Shown here piece after piece: positions 44,617 through 54,900 of a stretch of DNA of 64,000 nucleotides; the stretch's first letter is position 1; each line of letters begins with the position of its first letter. Below the pieces are notes generated by a model that saw only the letters and a list, made by a program, of their open reading frames with translations, did no database searches and had not been told where the DNA came from. The position numbers were made by a program, and so were the translations under genes. Source of the stretch: Bosea vestrisii (GTDB lineage: Bacteria > Pseudomonadota > Alphaproteobacteria > Rhizobiales > Beijerinckiaceae). The DNA is taken from assembly GCF_030144325.1 (NCBI RefSeq), contig NZ_CP126307.1, positions 5,546,001 through 5,610,000 on the forward strand. Direction: 5' to 3'.

Positions 44617-45609
44617 ATGAAAGCCGTTCTGCGAGGGGCCGCGCTGCTGCTCGGCCTTGGCCTGGCCGTTCCCGGTTTCGCCTGCGAGCTCGACCGCCCG
44701 CTGAAGATGGCGGGGCTCGACTATGATTCTGCCGCCTTCCACACCGCCGTCGCCAGCGCCATCGCCGAGAAGGGCTTCGGCTGCAAGGTCGAACGCGTTC
44801 CGGGCGTGATCGCGCCGCTGGTCAACGGCCTCGGCCGCGGCGATGTCGACATCGTCATGGAGATATGGCTGGCGAACCCGGTCGAGGCCTGGGTCAAGGA
44901 GGCCGCCGCCGGCAAGGTCGAGCCGCTCGGCACGACATTCCCCGATGCCAACGAAGGCTGGTTCGTGCCGCGCTATCTGGTCTCCGGCGCTGACGCCAAG
45001 GCGCCCGAGCTGAAATCGGTGCAGGACCTCAAGCGCTACAAGGACCTGTTCGCCGACCCCGACGAGCCCGGCAAGGGGCGCTTCTACAATTGCGTGGCGG
45101 GCTGGGTCTGCGAGGGCATCAACAGCAAGAAGCTCGTCGCCTATGGGCTGGCCGGGGATTTCAACAATCTCCGCGGCGGCTCCGGCGAGGCGATCGTCGC
45201 CGCCGTCGAATCCGCCCTGAAGCGCAAGCGGCCGGTCGTGTTCTATTATTGGGGGCCGAGCTGGCTGCTCGGTGCCTATGATCTGGTCAAGCTCGACGAG
45301 CCGGCCTTCGATCAAGCGATCTGGGACGAGCTCAAGGCCAGCGATGCGCCCAAGCGCGCCAGCGCCTATCCGGTGAGCCGGGTCGTCATCGGCGCCAATA
45401 TCGAGCTCGCGAAGAAGGCGCCGCAGCTCGCCGGCTTCTTCAGGAAGTACACCACAACCAGCGAGCTGACCTCCAGGATGCTCGCCGAGGCACGTGAGAA
45501 GGGCCAGTCGCCGGAGCAGCAGGCGCTCGTCTTCCTGAAGACGCAGCCCGATGTCTGGAAGGCGTGGCTGCCGGCCGATGTCGCCAGCAAGGTCGCGTCC
45601 GGCCTGTGA
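44617..45609 (+). CDS. ABC transporter substrate-binding protein (OpuAC/glycine betaine type)
   Basis: A 330-residue periplasmic binding protein with a signal peptide (about 1-22). The OpuAC-type blocks DYDSAAFHTAVASAIAEKGF, GDVDIVMEIW and FYYWGPSWLLGAYDLVKL are present; the tryptophan/tyrosine-rich motifs suit a quaternary ammonium ligand such as glycine betaine, proline betaine or choline. Its stop codon overlaps the GTG start of the permease gene (GTGA), so they are coupled. No ATPase gene is adjacent. Confidence 0.9.
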   Translation: MKAVLRGAALLLGLGLAVPGFACELDRPLKMAGLDYDSAAFHTAVASAIAEKGFGCKVERVPGVIAPLVNGLGRGDVDIVMEIWLANPVEAWVKEAAAGKVEPLGTTFPDANEGWFVPRYLVSGADAKAPELKSVQDLKRYKDLFADPDEPGKGRFYNCVAGWVCEGINSKKLVAYGLAGDFNNLRGGSGEAIVAAVESALKRKRPVVFYYWGPSWLLGAYDLVKLDEPAFDQAIWDELKASDAPKRASAYPVSRVVIGANIELAKKAPQLAGFFRKYTTTSELTSRMLAEAREKGQSPEQQALVFLKTQPDVWKAWLPADVASKVASGL

Positions 45610-46463
45610 CTCCGGACTGGCTGCCGGATTTTGGCAAGGCACTGCAAAGGCTGGTCAACCAGGCGGTCAATGCCGTCGTCACAGGCTATGGCGACGATCT
45701 CGACGGCTTCAGCAGGCTGCTGACGGCGCCGGTACGCGCCGTCGAGACGGCTCTGCTTCACATCCCCGTGCCGGTTTTCGTTCTGGCTGTGGCCGCAGGT
45801 GCCTGGCTCTCGAGGCGCGAGGTCGGTTTCGCGCTCGCGATGGCGGTCCTCCCACTCGTCCTCGCTGGCCTCGGCCTCTGGACCGAAGCGATGCAGTCGC
45901 TCGCCCTCGTCACCGTCGCGGTGGTGCTGGTCGTCGTCCTCGGCCTGCCGCTCGGCATCGCCGCGGCGCGCCTGCCACGGCTCGGGCGGGTGCTCGCGCC
46001 CGTCTACGACCTGATGCAGACCATTCCGAGCTTCGTCTACCTGATCCCGGTGGCGATGCTGCTCGGGCTGGGACGTGCGCCGGCGCTGCTCGCGACCTTG
46101 ATCTACGCCCTGCCGCCCTTCGCACGCCTGACCGAGCTCGGCTTGCGCGGCATCGATATCGGCATGGTTCAGGCCGCCCAGGCACTCGGCCTTCGCCCGC
46201 GGCAGACGCTTCTGCTCATCGAATTGCCGCTGGCGCGGCCGGTCATCCTGCAAGGTCTCAACCAGGCGATCATGCTGGCGCTCGCCATGGTGGTGGTCGC
46301 CTCGATGATCGGGGCGAAAGGGCTGGGTGAAGTCGTGCTGCTCGGCCTGCAGCGTGCCGATCCGGGCCTTGGTTTCGTCGGCGGGCTTGCGATCGTCGCG
46401 CTCGCGATCCTGCTCGACCGCATGGCACAGGCGATTCTGGGGGAACGGCGGCCGCCAGCGTGA
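45606..46463 (+). CDS. ABC transporter permease (ProW/OpuAB type)
   Basis: A 285-residue ABC permease. Hydrophobic segments begin at about 50; the cytoplasmic coupling loop is QAAQALGLRPRQTLLLIELP. The segment PVYDLMQTIPSFVYLIPVAM is typical of ProW-like permeases for betaines. It starts at GTG 45606, overlapping the stop codon of the binding-protein gene by 4 bp. The usual third gene (ProV-like ATPase) is not here and must be supplied from elsewhere. Confidence 0.9.
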   Translation: MTPDWLPDFGKALQRLVNQAVNAVVTGYGDDLDGFSRLLTAPVRAVETALLHIPVPVFVLAVAAGAWLSRREVGFALAMAVLPLVLAGLGLWTEAMQSLALVTVAVVLVVVLGLPLGIAAARLPRLGRVLAPVYDLMQTIPSFVYLIPVAMLLGLGRAPALLATLIYALPPFARLTELGLRGIDIGMVQAAQALGLRPRQTLLLIELPLARPVILQGLNQAIMLALAMVVVASMIGAKGLGEVVLLGLQRADPGLGFVGGLAIVALAILLDRMAQAILGERRPPA

Positions 46464-46553
46464 GCGGAGGCTGCTGACGGATTCGGTCAGTCGCCCGGTT
46501 GCGCCCTGCTTGGCGCTTGGGCACGGTGCCGGCCGAAACGAGAGGGCGCTGCC

Positions 46554-46853
46554 ATGTACGGATTGATCGGGAAGATGCGAGCCAAGCCCGGCGAGCGTGA
46601 CGCGCTGATCGGCTACATCCTCGAGAGCAGCGGCACCATGCCCGGCTGCCTGAGCTATGTGGTCGCCCGCGATCCGGACGATGCCGACGCGATCTGGGTG
46701 ACCGAGGTCTGGGATCGCGAGGAGAGCCACAAGGCCTCGCTCGCTCTGCCGGCCGTGCAGGCGGCGATCGCCAAGGCCAAGCCGATCATCGCCGGCTTCG
46801 ACAGCCATGTCGTCACAGAGCCGGTCGGCGGGTTCGGGCTGGTGAAGGGCTGA
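46554..46853 (+). CDS. Antibiotic biosynthesis monooxygenase (ABM/YgiN-like) domain protein
   Basis: A 99-residue dimeric ferredoxin-like fold protein of the ABM superfamily, starting MYGLIGKMRAKPGERDALI. The block SYVVARDPDDADAIWVTEVWD matches putative quinol monooxygenases (YgiN type). The catalytic requirements of this family are minimal, so function is inferred only at family level. It lies between the ABC permease and aroA on the same strand. Confidence 0.85.
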   Translation: MYGLIGKMRAKPGERDALIGYILESSGTMPGCLSYVVARDPDDADAIWVTEVWDREESHKASLALPAVQAAIAKAKPIIAGFDSHVVTEPVGGFGLVKG

Positions 46854-46934
46854 GGGCAGCGGTCACACCAGCAGCCGCCTTCCGCTCGCCGGCCGCACGG
46901 TCTAAGACCCTCGCGACCGAGCCGAGAGCCTGCC

Positions 46935-48206
46935 ATGACCCAATCCGCCTTGAGCAAACTCACCATCCTGCCGACGACGGCGGCGCTGGCCGGCCGGGTG
47001 ATGCCGCCTGGCTCGAAATCGATCACCAACCGGGCGTTGCTGGTCGCGGCGTTGGCGAAGGGCACGAGCCGGCTCAGCGGCGCGCTGAAGAGCGACGACA
47101 CCCGCTATATGGCGCAGGCGCTCAGGGACATGGGCGTCGAGATCGCCGAGCCCGACGAAACCAGCTTCATCGTCACCAGCGACGGCCGGCTGCGGGCGCC
47201 CAAAGCGCCGCTCTTCCTTGGCAATGCCGGCACGGCGACCCGCTTCCTGACGGCGGCGGCGGCGCTGGTCGACGGCCCGGTCGTCGTCGATGGCGACGAG
47301 CATATGCGCAAGCGGCCGATCCTGCCGCTGGTCGAAGCGCTTACCCGGCTCGGCGTCGCGATCAGCGCGCCGAGCGGCTGTCCGCCGGTCGCGATCGAGG
47401 GCCAGGGCGGTTTCGATGGGGGGCTGGTCGAGGTCGATGGCGGCCTCTCAAGCCAATACGTCTCGGCGCTGCTGATGGCCGGCGCCTGCGCGCGAAATCC
47501 GGTCGATGTCGTGCTGACCGGCCAGGAGATCGGCGCGCGCGGCTATGTCGACCTGACGCTGGCGACGATGCGCGCCTTTGGGGCCGAGGTGTCCGAGCCG
47601 GCGGGCGGCGGCTGGCGGATCGCGCCGACCGGCTACACTGCGACCGACTACCTGATCGAGCCGGACGCTTCGGCCGCGACCTATCTCTGGGCGGCGGAAG
47701 TGCTGACCGGCGGCGCGATCGATCTCGGCGTGCCGGCGGATGCCTTCACCCAGCCCGACGCCAAGGCGCATGCGCTGATCGCCGCCTTCCCGAACCTGCC
47801 GGCTGAGATCGACGGCTCGCAGATGCAGGACGCGGTGCCGACGCTGGCCGTGCTCGCCGCCTTCAACCGGACGCCGGTACGCTTCACCGGTATCGCCAAC
47901 CTGCGCGTCAAGGAATGCGACCGGGTCGCGGCGTTGTCGCAGGGGCTGTCACGTATCCGTCCGGGTCTAGGCGTGGAGGAGGGCGACGATCTCCTCGTCG
48001 CCTCGGATCCGGCGCTGGCCGGCCAGACGCTTCCCGCCGAGATCGATACTTTCGCCGATCACCGCATCGCCATGAGCTTCGCGCTGGCGGGGCTGAAGAT
48101 CGGTGGCATCACCATCCTCGACCCTGGCTGCGTGGCGAAGACCTATCCGGATTACTGGCGCGCGCTCGGCTCGCTCGGCGTGCGCTTCGAGGGCGAAGTG
48201 CCGTAG
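46935..48206 (+). CDS. aroA: 3-phosphoshikimate 1-carboxyvinyltransferase (EPSP synthase)
   Basis: A 423-residue EPSP synthase of the shikimate pathway, joining shikimate-3-phosphate and phosphoenolpyruvate. PPGSKSITNRAL (24-35), LGNAGTATRF (95-104), SSQYVSALLMAG, SQMQDAVPTLAVLAAF and FADHRIAMSFA are the conserved blocks. The glyphosate-contact position corresponding to proline 101 of the E. coli enzyme is F104 here. The gene is not beside cmk and rpsA, the usual alphaproteobacterial context, so it may be a second or horizontally acquired aroA; this cannot be settled from the window. Confidence 0.93.
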   Translation: MTQSALSKLTILPTTAALAGRVMPPGSKSITNRALLVAALAKGTSRLSGALKSDDTRYMAQALRDMGVEIAEPDETSFIVTSDGRLRAPKAPLFLGNAGTATRFLTAAAALVDGPVVVDGDEHMRKRPILPLVEALTRLGVAISAPSGCPPVAIEGQGGFDGGLVEVDGGLSSQYVSALLMAGACARNPVDVVLTGQEIGARGYVDLTLATMRAFGAEVSEPAGGGWRIAPTGYTATDYLIEPDASAATYLWAAEVLTGGAIDLGVPADAFTQPDAKAHALIAAFPNLPAEIDGSQMQDAVPTLAVLAAFNRTPVRFTGIANLRVKECDRVAALSQGLSRIRPGLGVEEGDDLLVASDPALAGQTLPAEIDTFADHRIAMSFALAGLKIGGITILDPGCVAKTYPDYWRALGSLGVRFEGEVP

Positions 48207-48227
48207 GGCCAGACTAAAACAAACGCT

Positions 48228-48265
48228 GGGATCCATCATGGAGCACGAAGCCCATGATGGATCCC
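48228..48265. terminator. Long hairpin between convergent aroA and ssb
   Basis: GGGATCCATCATGG and CCATGATGGATCCC form a perfect 14-bp stem with a 10-nt loop. It lies between two convergent stop codons and may end transcription in both directions, although no long T tract follows. Confidence 0.55.
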
Positions 48266-48324
48266 GGCGCGCACCGCTCTCGCGGCTCGTCCGGAATGAC
48301 GCCCGGTCTCGCCGGGCAGTCGTC

Positions 48325-48864
48325 CTAGAACGGGATGTCGTCGTCGAGATGGCTCGACGAGCGCGAACCGCCGCTGCTGCTGCCGCCGCTCGCCATCGCC
48401 GGCTGGCGTGAGCCGCCGCCGACCGGGCTCGACCGGCCGAAGGAACCGCTACCGCCCGACGAACCTTCGTCGCCATAGCCGCCACCGCCACCGGCCTCGT
48501 CACCGCCCTGGCCGCGGCTGTCGAGGATGGTGAGCTCGCCGCGGAAACGCTGCAGCACGATCTCGGTGGTGTACTTCTCGACGCCCTGCTGGTCCTGCCA
48601 TTTGCGGGTCTGCAGCTGGCCCTCGATGTAAATCTTCGAGCCCTTCTTCAGATATTGCTCGGCGACCTTGGCGAGGTTCTCGTTGAAGATCACCACGGAG
48701 TGCCATTCGGTGCGCTCCTTGCGCTCGCCCGACTGCTTGTCGCGCCAGGTTTCCGAGGTGGCGATCCTGAGATTGACCACCGGCTCGCCGCTGCCGAGGC
48801 GCCGCACCTCGGGGTCGCGCCCGAGATTGCCGACCAGAATGACCTTGTTGACGCTACCAGCCAT
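48325..48864 (-). CDS. ssb: Single-stranded DNA-binding protein
   Basis: A 179-residue SSB. The OB fold (about 1-112) starts with SVNKVILVGNLGRDPEVR and contains ERTEWHSVVIFNENLAKVAE. A glycine/serine-rich linker follows, and the acidic tip DDDIPF at the C-terminus is the protein-interaction peptide for RecA/RecO/PriA-type partners. It is convergent with aroA. In many alphaproteobacteria ssb lies divergent from uvrA; that arrangement is not kept here. Confidence 0.97.
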   Translation of the reverse strand: MAGSVNKVILVGNLGRDPEVRRLGSGEPVVNLRIATSETWRDKQSGERKERTEWHSVVIFNENLAKVAEQYLKKGSKIYIEGQLQTRKWQDQQGVEKYTTEIVLQRFRGELTILDSRGQGGDEAGGGGGYGDEGSSGGSGSFGRSSPVGGGSRQPAMASGGSSSGGSRSSSHLDDDIPF

Positions 48865-49085
48865 GACAGGCTCCGTTTCCTGCGCACTTCACTACAAACC
48901 CGGCCGATCGACCGGAGCCGGACCCTAGCCGGCCATGCGGGCACTATCAATGATGTTCATGTTTTGTTCAAGGTCTTTCCGAGGTTTGTCCCCGACAAAG
49001 ATTCGAGCCCTTCGAAGGCCGGTGAGCGGAGTTGGCTATAGGCCGTCGGCCGAGCTTGCTGCGAGGCACGACCACCGGCGCGGTC

Positions 49086-49860
49086 TCAATAGCCGAACTG
49101 CTCGCGCAGGATGCGTTCGTCCAGGCTGTGGCCGGGATCGTGCAGCATGACGAGGTCGAGCGAGCGATCGATCGCGATCGAGACCGAGACGACATTGTCG
49201 ATCTGGGTATGGTCGGCGACGGCGCTGACCGGGCGCTTGTCGGCCTCCATGACCGCGATCGTCACCTTGGCATGGTCGGGCAGCAGCGCCCCCGCGCCAG
49301 CGCCGCGGCCGGAAGGGCGAAAGCGGGGTCAGCGCCAGCAACGGCGCGTCGAGCGGCAGGATCGGGCCGTTGGCCGAGAGATTGTAGGCGGTCGAGCCGG
49401 CTGGGGTCGCGAGCAGCACGCCATCGGCGACGAGCTCGGACAGGCGCACCTGCCCATCGACAGAGAGCCGCAGCTTCGCCGCCTGATAGGAACGGCGGAA
49501 CAGCGAGACCTCGTTGATCGCGCGCGCCTCGACCCGCTTGCCGTTGCAGTCGACCGCCGTCATCGTCAGCGGGTGGACGACGCTGCGGTGCGCCGCCTCG
49601 AGCCGCTGGCGCAGGCCGCGCTCGCGGAACTCGTTCATCAGGAAGCCGACCGAGCCGCGGTTGATGCCGTAGATCGGCTTGGCGGTACCCATGAAGCGAT
49701 GCAGCGTCTGCAGCATCAGCCCATCGCCGCCGAGCGCGACGACCACCTCGGCCTCAGCCGGATCGGCGTCGCCATAGCGCTCGACCAGCTTCAGCCGCGC
49801 GGCTTGGGCCTCGGCGGTGTCGCTGGCGACGAAGGAGATGGCGGCGAAGCGCTCGGTCAT
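49086..49860 (-). CDS. nadK: NAD kinase, frameshifted as read
   Basis: An ATP-NAD kinase that makes NADP, an essential step. The GGDG motif (G44-G-D-G47) and the NEVSLFRRSYQAAKL region are normal up to about residue 188 (LTPLSPFRPRRWRG). Then the frame changes: removing one G from the five-base C/G run at 49289-49293 continues as ALLPDHAKVTIAVMEADKRP and ends REQFGY at 49086, giving 257 residues, a normal length. As read, the frame runs to 49036 with a nonsense C-terminus. Because NadK is essential, a base-calling error is the likely cause. Confidence 0.92.
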
Positions 49861-49946
49861 CGCTGGTATCCGATAGGCATGATGCGAACCGGTCTAGCAC
49901 GCTGGTGGGGCTGATCGCGAGCCGCCCGGAAGCGGGGCGCAAAAAA

Positions 49947-49976
49947 GAAAGGCCGAGGCGCGTGCCCCGGCCTTTC
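49947..49976 (-). terminator. Rho-independent terminator for the MBL hydrolase gene
   Basis: Stem GAAAGGCCG / CGGCCTTTC (9 bp) with a 12-nt loop. On the minus strand it is followed by TTTTTTGCGC. It lies 23 bp after the stop codon of the gene at 49999-50985. Confidence 0.8.
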
Positions 49977-49998
49977 TCCAGTAGATGGCGCGAGGGTC

Positions 49999-50985
49999 TC
50001 AGACCGCGCTGCTCCACTGCACCGGTACAAGCTCGAAACCATTGCCCGCCTTGGCGATATGCCCCGTGGCCGGGAAGGGGGCGTGGTAGAAGCAGACCTG
50101 CATCTTGTCGGCCACGGCCATGTCGAGCAGCTTGCGGCGGGTCGCGGCTGCCTGAGGGCCGTCCATGTCGAACACGGCCGACCAGTCGGGATTGCGCACG
50201 AACAGGGCCGGGTGATTGGTGGTGTCCGACATCACCATCAGCTTGCCGCTGCCGGAGGAGACGGCATAGACGGTGTGGCCCGGCGTATGGCCAGGCGCGG
50301 CGATCGCGGTCACGCCCGGCAGGATTTCCTTGCCGGCCTCGTATTGCTTCACATCCTTGGCAACCGGGCCGAAGACGCGGCGCACGCCGGCGAAAGCCCC
50401 CTTCATCGCCTCGGGGGCGGCGTTCATCTTGGCGTCGTCCATCCAGAACGCCCATTCGGCCGCCGGCACCATGACCTCGGCGTTCGGGAACACGGCGGTG
50501 CCGTCCTTCAGCCGGAAGCCGTTGATGTGGTCGCCGTGGAAATGGCTGAAGACCACGGTCGAGACGTTCTTCGGGTCGAGCCCGGCTGCCTGGAAGTTCT
50601 TCATCCAGGCGCCCGAGGTCGGCGCGCCGGAATCGCCGTTGCCGGTGTCGATCAGGGTGAGCTTGTCGCCGATCTGCAGCGCCAGCGTGGTGAAGGTGAT
50701 CGAGAGCGCGTCAGCCGGGAGATAGGCCTGCTCCATTGCCTTCTTGACGTCGGCGAGCTCGGCATTGCGGACGAAGCCTTCCAGGGGGCGCTTGGCGAAG
50801 CCGTCGTTCAGGGCGGTGACGGTGATGTCGCCGACCTTGTAGCGATAGAAACCCGGATTCTGGTTCAAGGCAGCTCCTTGCGCGTGGGCCGGCGCGATGC
50901 CGGCGGGCAGGTCGAGCGCGGCTGCAGTGGCGAGCACACCGGCCCCCGCCATCACGGTGCGGCGCGAGGGTTCGAAACGGGCCAT
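49999..50985 (-). CDS. Tat-exported MBL-fold metallo-hydrolase
   Basis: A 328-residue metallo-beta-lactamase-fold hydrolase. A Tat signal (SRRTVMAGAG at 7-16, hydrophobic stretch to about 35 and AHAQ cleavage) predicts folded export. The metal site includes H148-F-H150-G-D152-H153, and the later HTPGH and CFYHAPFPATGH supply further ligands. It resembles the quorum-quenching-lactonase/arylsulfatase-like MBL families more than glyoxalase II, but the substrate is unknown. A strong terminator follows at 49947-49976. Confidence 0.9.
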   Translation of the reverse strand: MARFEPSRRTVMAGAGVLATAAALDLPAGIAPAHAQGAALNQNPGFYRYKVGDITVTALNDGFAKRPLEGFVRNAELADVKKAMEQAYLPADALSITFTTLALQIGDKLTLIDTGNGDSGAPTSGAWMKNFQAAGLDPKNVSTVVFSHFHGDHINGFRLKDGTAVFPNAEVMVPAAEWAFWMDDAKMNAAPEAMKGAFAGVRRVFGPVAKDVKQYEAGKEILPGVTAIAAPGHTPGHTVYAVSSGSGKLMVMSDTTNHPALFVRNPDWSAVFDMDGPQAAATRRKLLDMAVADKMQVCFYHAPFPATGHIAKAGNGFELVPVQWSSAV

Positions 50986-51228
50986 GATCAGGCTCCAACA
51001 ACGAGAAGGGCACGACCTCCCCCGGATGGCGCCCCGCCAGCCGGCATCATGCCCTGGGCCTCGGCTCGGCCCAGGGTCAAACTAGCTGTCGCGACAATGC
51101 CTTCAACCCTCGTGTGGTTGCCATGGGTCAACTTTCCGTGAGCCTGCCGCTCCTGCCGGGGCTTCAGCCAGGCTGGTTGACTCAAGTTGTCCGGTGAATC
51201 GGCTTCGCCTTTGAAATGGAAACTCTTT

Positions 51229-51654
51229 TTAGCGCTCGGTCTGCGTGCTCGGCTGATCGGCGCGGCTCCTGGCAAAGGCCTTGAGCAGAGCGGCACAGAG
51301 CGCGAGCGAGGCCAGGGCGCCCTGGCCCGAGCAACCGGCGACCAGCGCCTCGAAGGTCTGCTCCTCGGTGGCGACCGATTGCAGGCTCCAGTTCCACTCC
51401 GGTGCCTTCTGCCGGATGATGCTGACCGCGACGTCGATCTCGGCGCTGACCCGGCCGATCGCCTTCCAGAGCGAGCCCTGCTGGTAAATGCCGCCGGGCG
51501 GGGTGCGCGGGGCGAGCAGGTTGGTCGGCTTGCGGCGCACGGTGAAGCCGAGCGCCTCATAGATGTCGGCGTCGAGATTGCGGTCGGGACGACCGGTGTG
51601 CTCGCAGCGTTGCGCGAGGGCGAGCAATTGGTCGCGCTGGTCGGCAGAAGTCAT
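51229..51654 (-). CDS. Hypothetical protein, possibly phage-related
   Basis: A 141-residue protein starting MTSADQRDQLLALAQRCEHT. The PDRNLDADIYEALGF block and EWNWSLQSV resemble short proteins annotated in phage or genomic-island contexts of proteobacteria that I cannot place in a named family. It lies next to the tRNA-Thr gene, a common integration spot. Function unknown. Confidence 0.6.
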   Translation of the reverse strand: MTSADQRDQLLALAQRCEHTGRPDRNLDADIYEALGFTVRRKPTNLLAPRTPPGGIYQQGSLWKAIGRVSAEIDVAVSIIRQKAPEWNWSLQSVATEEQTFEALVAGCSGQGALASLALCAALLKAFARSRADQPSTQTER

Positions 51655-51725
51655 CGCTCGGCAGGCTCCGATCGTCTCCGTCGCGGCGGCATGCCTTAGC
51701 AAGCGACAGGCCACAGGGATCAGGG

Positions 51726-51800
51726 TGGTGCCGGCGGAGAGGATCGAACTCCCGACCTTCGGTTTACAAAACCGCTGCACTACCGCTGTGCTACGCCGGC
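51726..51800 (-). tRNA. tRNA-Thr (anticodon TGT)
   Basis: On the minus strand: acceptor GCCGGCG pairs with CGCCGGC, the D arm GCAC-AGCGGTA-GTGC, an anticodon loop TTTGTAA giving anticodon TGT (decodes ACA), and a T arm GGGAG-TTCGATC-CTCCC-type. A CCA end is encoded (51726-51728). Without CCA the gene spans 51729-51800. Spurious plus-strand reading frames across it should be ignored. Confidence 0.93.
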
Positions 51801-51922
51801 CCTTGCGCTGCGGTATCAGGCTGATGCGGCGAGGGCAAGATCGGCGCTCGGCAGGCCGCAGCCGAAGCGATCGGGCAGGACCTCCAATCCGGGATTTTGT
51901 CCGATCTTCGGGCTGAGCCCGA

Positions 51923-54900
51923 ATGCTGCGACCGATCTGCAACACTGCGCCTGTTCGTCACGGTCTCAAAAGCGATTCATTGCGCCAGCAGCGCCGTGAC
52001 GTAAGTTGCGCCACGGCCGGGGTGGAAAACGTGCAGGACATATCGAGGACAAGCGCGAGTCGGGAGTTGCTCGCGCTGCGGTACCCTGGTTCCATCGAGG
52101 TGCGCGCGGCCGCTGTCCTGCTCGTTGGTGGGCGGGCCGCGTGGCGGCGTTCGGCAATCTTGACACTGGCGGCAGGGCTCGCGCTCGTCGCCGCGACTTC
52201 GCTGGCCGACGCCCAGTCGGTGACCGGAACGGGCGATCTCAATCCGGGCATTCCAGCGCCGCCGCTTGCCAGTTGGAATTTGTCGGGCAGTACGCTCCTT
52301 GTCGGGAACGGTGGCACAGGCAGCATCACCATTTCGAGTGGTGGCAGCGTCAGCAGCAACTCTGGCGCGCTCGGCTTCGTTTCCGGTAGCAACGGCACGG
52401 CGACGGTCACCGGCGCCGGCTCCAGCTGGACCAATGCGGCTGACATCCTCATCGGGCTCTGGGGCACAGGCAGCCTGATCGTCGCCGATCGCGGTGGTGT
52501 TTCCAGCGCGAACGGCTCTGTCGGGCTTGTTGCTGGCGGTGTCGGCACGGTGACAGTGACCGGCGTCGGCTCAGCCTGGACCAATAGCGGCATTCTCACT
52601 GTCGGGAGTTCCGGCACCGGGACGTTGACCATCGCGGCTGGCGGCAGCGTCACCAGCGTCTCCGGCTATATTGGCCGTTCGGCTGGCGCCAACGGCGCGG
52701 TGACGGTGACCGGCGCCGGCTCCAACTGGCGCAATTCGGGCACCCTCAGTATCGCGAACAATGGCGGGACCGGCAGCCTGACCATCGCCGCGGGCGGTGA
52801 GGTCAGGACGCAAACAACATCGATGGCCAACGCCCTCGCATCGAACGGCACACTCAATCTGCTCGGCGACGCCGCAAGCGGTCGCGGCGTGCTCGAAACC
52901 AATCAGATCTCCAAGGGCCTCGGCACCGCCACCCTCAATCTGAACGGCGGCATCCTGCGCGCGAGGGCCGACCGGAGTAATTTCCTGTCCGGCTTTTCGG
53001 CGCTGACCATTGGCGCGAACGGCGCCTTTTTCGACACCAACGGCTTCGTCATCGGCGTGGCGACCAGTTTCGACGGCAGCGGCGGGTTGACCAAGCAGGG
53101 CGCCGGGCAATTGAGCTTGTCGGGTACGAACACCTATTCCGGGGCGACGACGGTCGCGGCTGGTTCGCTCGACATCGCCGGCTCGCAGGCGATGTCGGCG
53201 GCGTCCGACTACACCATCGCGAGCGGCGCAGGGCTGGCGATCAACGGTACGCTGGGCACCGTCACAGCGGGGTCGATCGCGGGCGCCGGCACGGTCCAGA
53301 TCGGTTCCGGGACAACGTTGAAGGCCGGCAGCAGCAATGCCTCGACGACCTTCTCGGGTGTGATCAGCGGCAGTGGCGGACTCGACAAGGCCGGAACCGG
53401 CCAGCTGACCCTGTCGGGCGCCAACACCCATGTCGGTGGCACGACGATCTCCGACGGCAAGCTCTCGATCTCAGCCGACGCGAATCTCGGCGATGTCTCG
53501 GGGGCACTGACCCTGAATGGCGGTGTGCTGCAGGTGACCGGCACGGCGCTGACCAGCCTCTCGCGGAGCATTTTCTTTGGCGCCAATGGCGGCGGCTTCG
53601 ATATCGCCGATGCCGGCAACACCTTCATCGTGTCGCAGTCCTTCTCCGGCTCCGGTTCCTTCGAGAAGTCGGGTGCCGGCACGCTGACGCTGACGGGCGC
53701 GAACACGTACACGGGCGGCACGACGATTTTGGGCGGCAAGCTGTCGGTGTCGTCCAACGGCAATCTCGGCGATGCGGCGGGCGGGCTGACGCTGGTTGGT
53801 GGTACGCTGCAGGTGACGAACAGCATCACCCTGGCGCGGACGGTGACGCTGTCGGGCAGCGGCGGCGGGATCGAGGTCGATGCCGGCCGCGGCGTGCTCT
53901 GGACCGGCGCCATCACCGGCACGGGCGGGCTGAGCAAGAGCGGCGGTGGTACGCTCGCCCTGCAGAACACCAGCACCTACTCAGGCGATACGCTGGTCGA
54001 GGCCGGAACGCTGGTCGGCAGCTCGTCGACGGCGTTCTCGGCGAGCTCGAATTTCATTGTTTCAGCCGGCGCGACGCTCGAAGTCAGTGACGTGCCGGGA
54101 ATCGTTGCCACGGTCGGCTCGCTCGCCGGCGCCGGCGCCGTCCAGCTCGGCTCCGGCGCAACGCTGAAGGCCGGCGCGACCAACGCCTCGACCATCTTTT
54201 CCGGGGTGATCAGCGGCAATGGCGCGCTCGACAAGACCGGCACCGGCACGCTGACGCTGACCGGCACGAACACCTACACCGGCGGTACGACAGTGTCGGG
54301 TGGCAAGCTCGTGGTGAACGGCTCGATCACCGGCGCGGTGACGCTTAGTGGCGGCGCGCTCGGCGGCTCCGGCACAGTCGGCGAGCTGGCGGTCGTGAGC
54401 GGTGGGACGGTCGCGCCGGGCAACTCGATCGGGACACTCAAGGTCTCGGGCAACGTCGCTTTCGCCTCGGGCTCGACCTACCAGGTCGAGGTCAACGCCG
54501 CCGGCCAGAGCGACAGGATCGTCGCTTCGGGCGCGGCGACGCTCAACGGTGGGAGGGTCGAGGTCCTGGCCGAGAACGGCAACTACGCGGCCTCGACCAC
54601 CTACACCATTCTGACCGCTGCGGGCGGCGTGACCGGCCGCTTCGCCGATGCGACCTCGAATCTGGTCTTCCTGGAGCCGTCGCTCGTCTATGACAGCAAC
54701 AATGTTGTTCTGACGATGACCCGCAACGCGACCAGCTTCGGTCCGGAAGGCGGTGCGGCAGGCGATTCCGTTGCCGCGACCCGCAACCAGGGCTTCATCG
54801 CCAATGCGGCTGAGCGTCTCGGTGCTGGCAATCCGGTCTACGACACGCTGCTCTCGGGCACGGCGGCCGAGGCCCGTGCCGGCTTCGACCTGCTCTCGGG

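Noticed and set aside
51563..51916. Plus-strand open frame across the tRNA-Thr gene
   Set aside because: It reads through the antisense of the tRNA (a classic spurious translation) and has no independent support.
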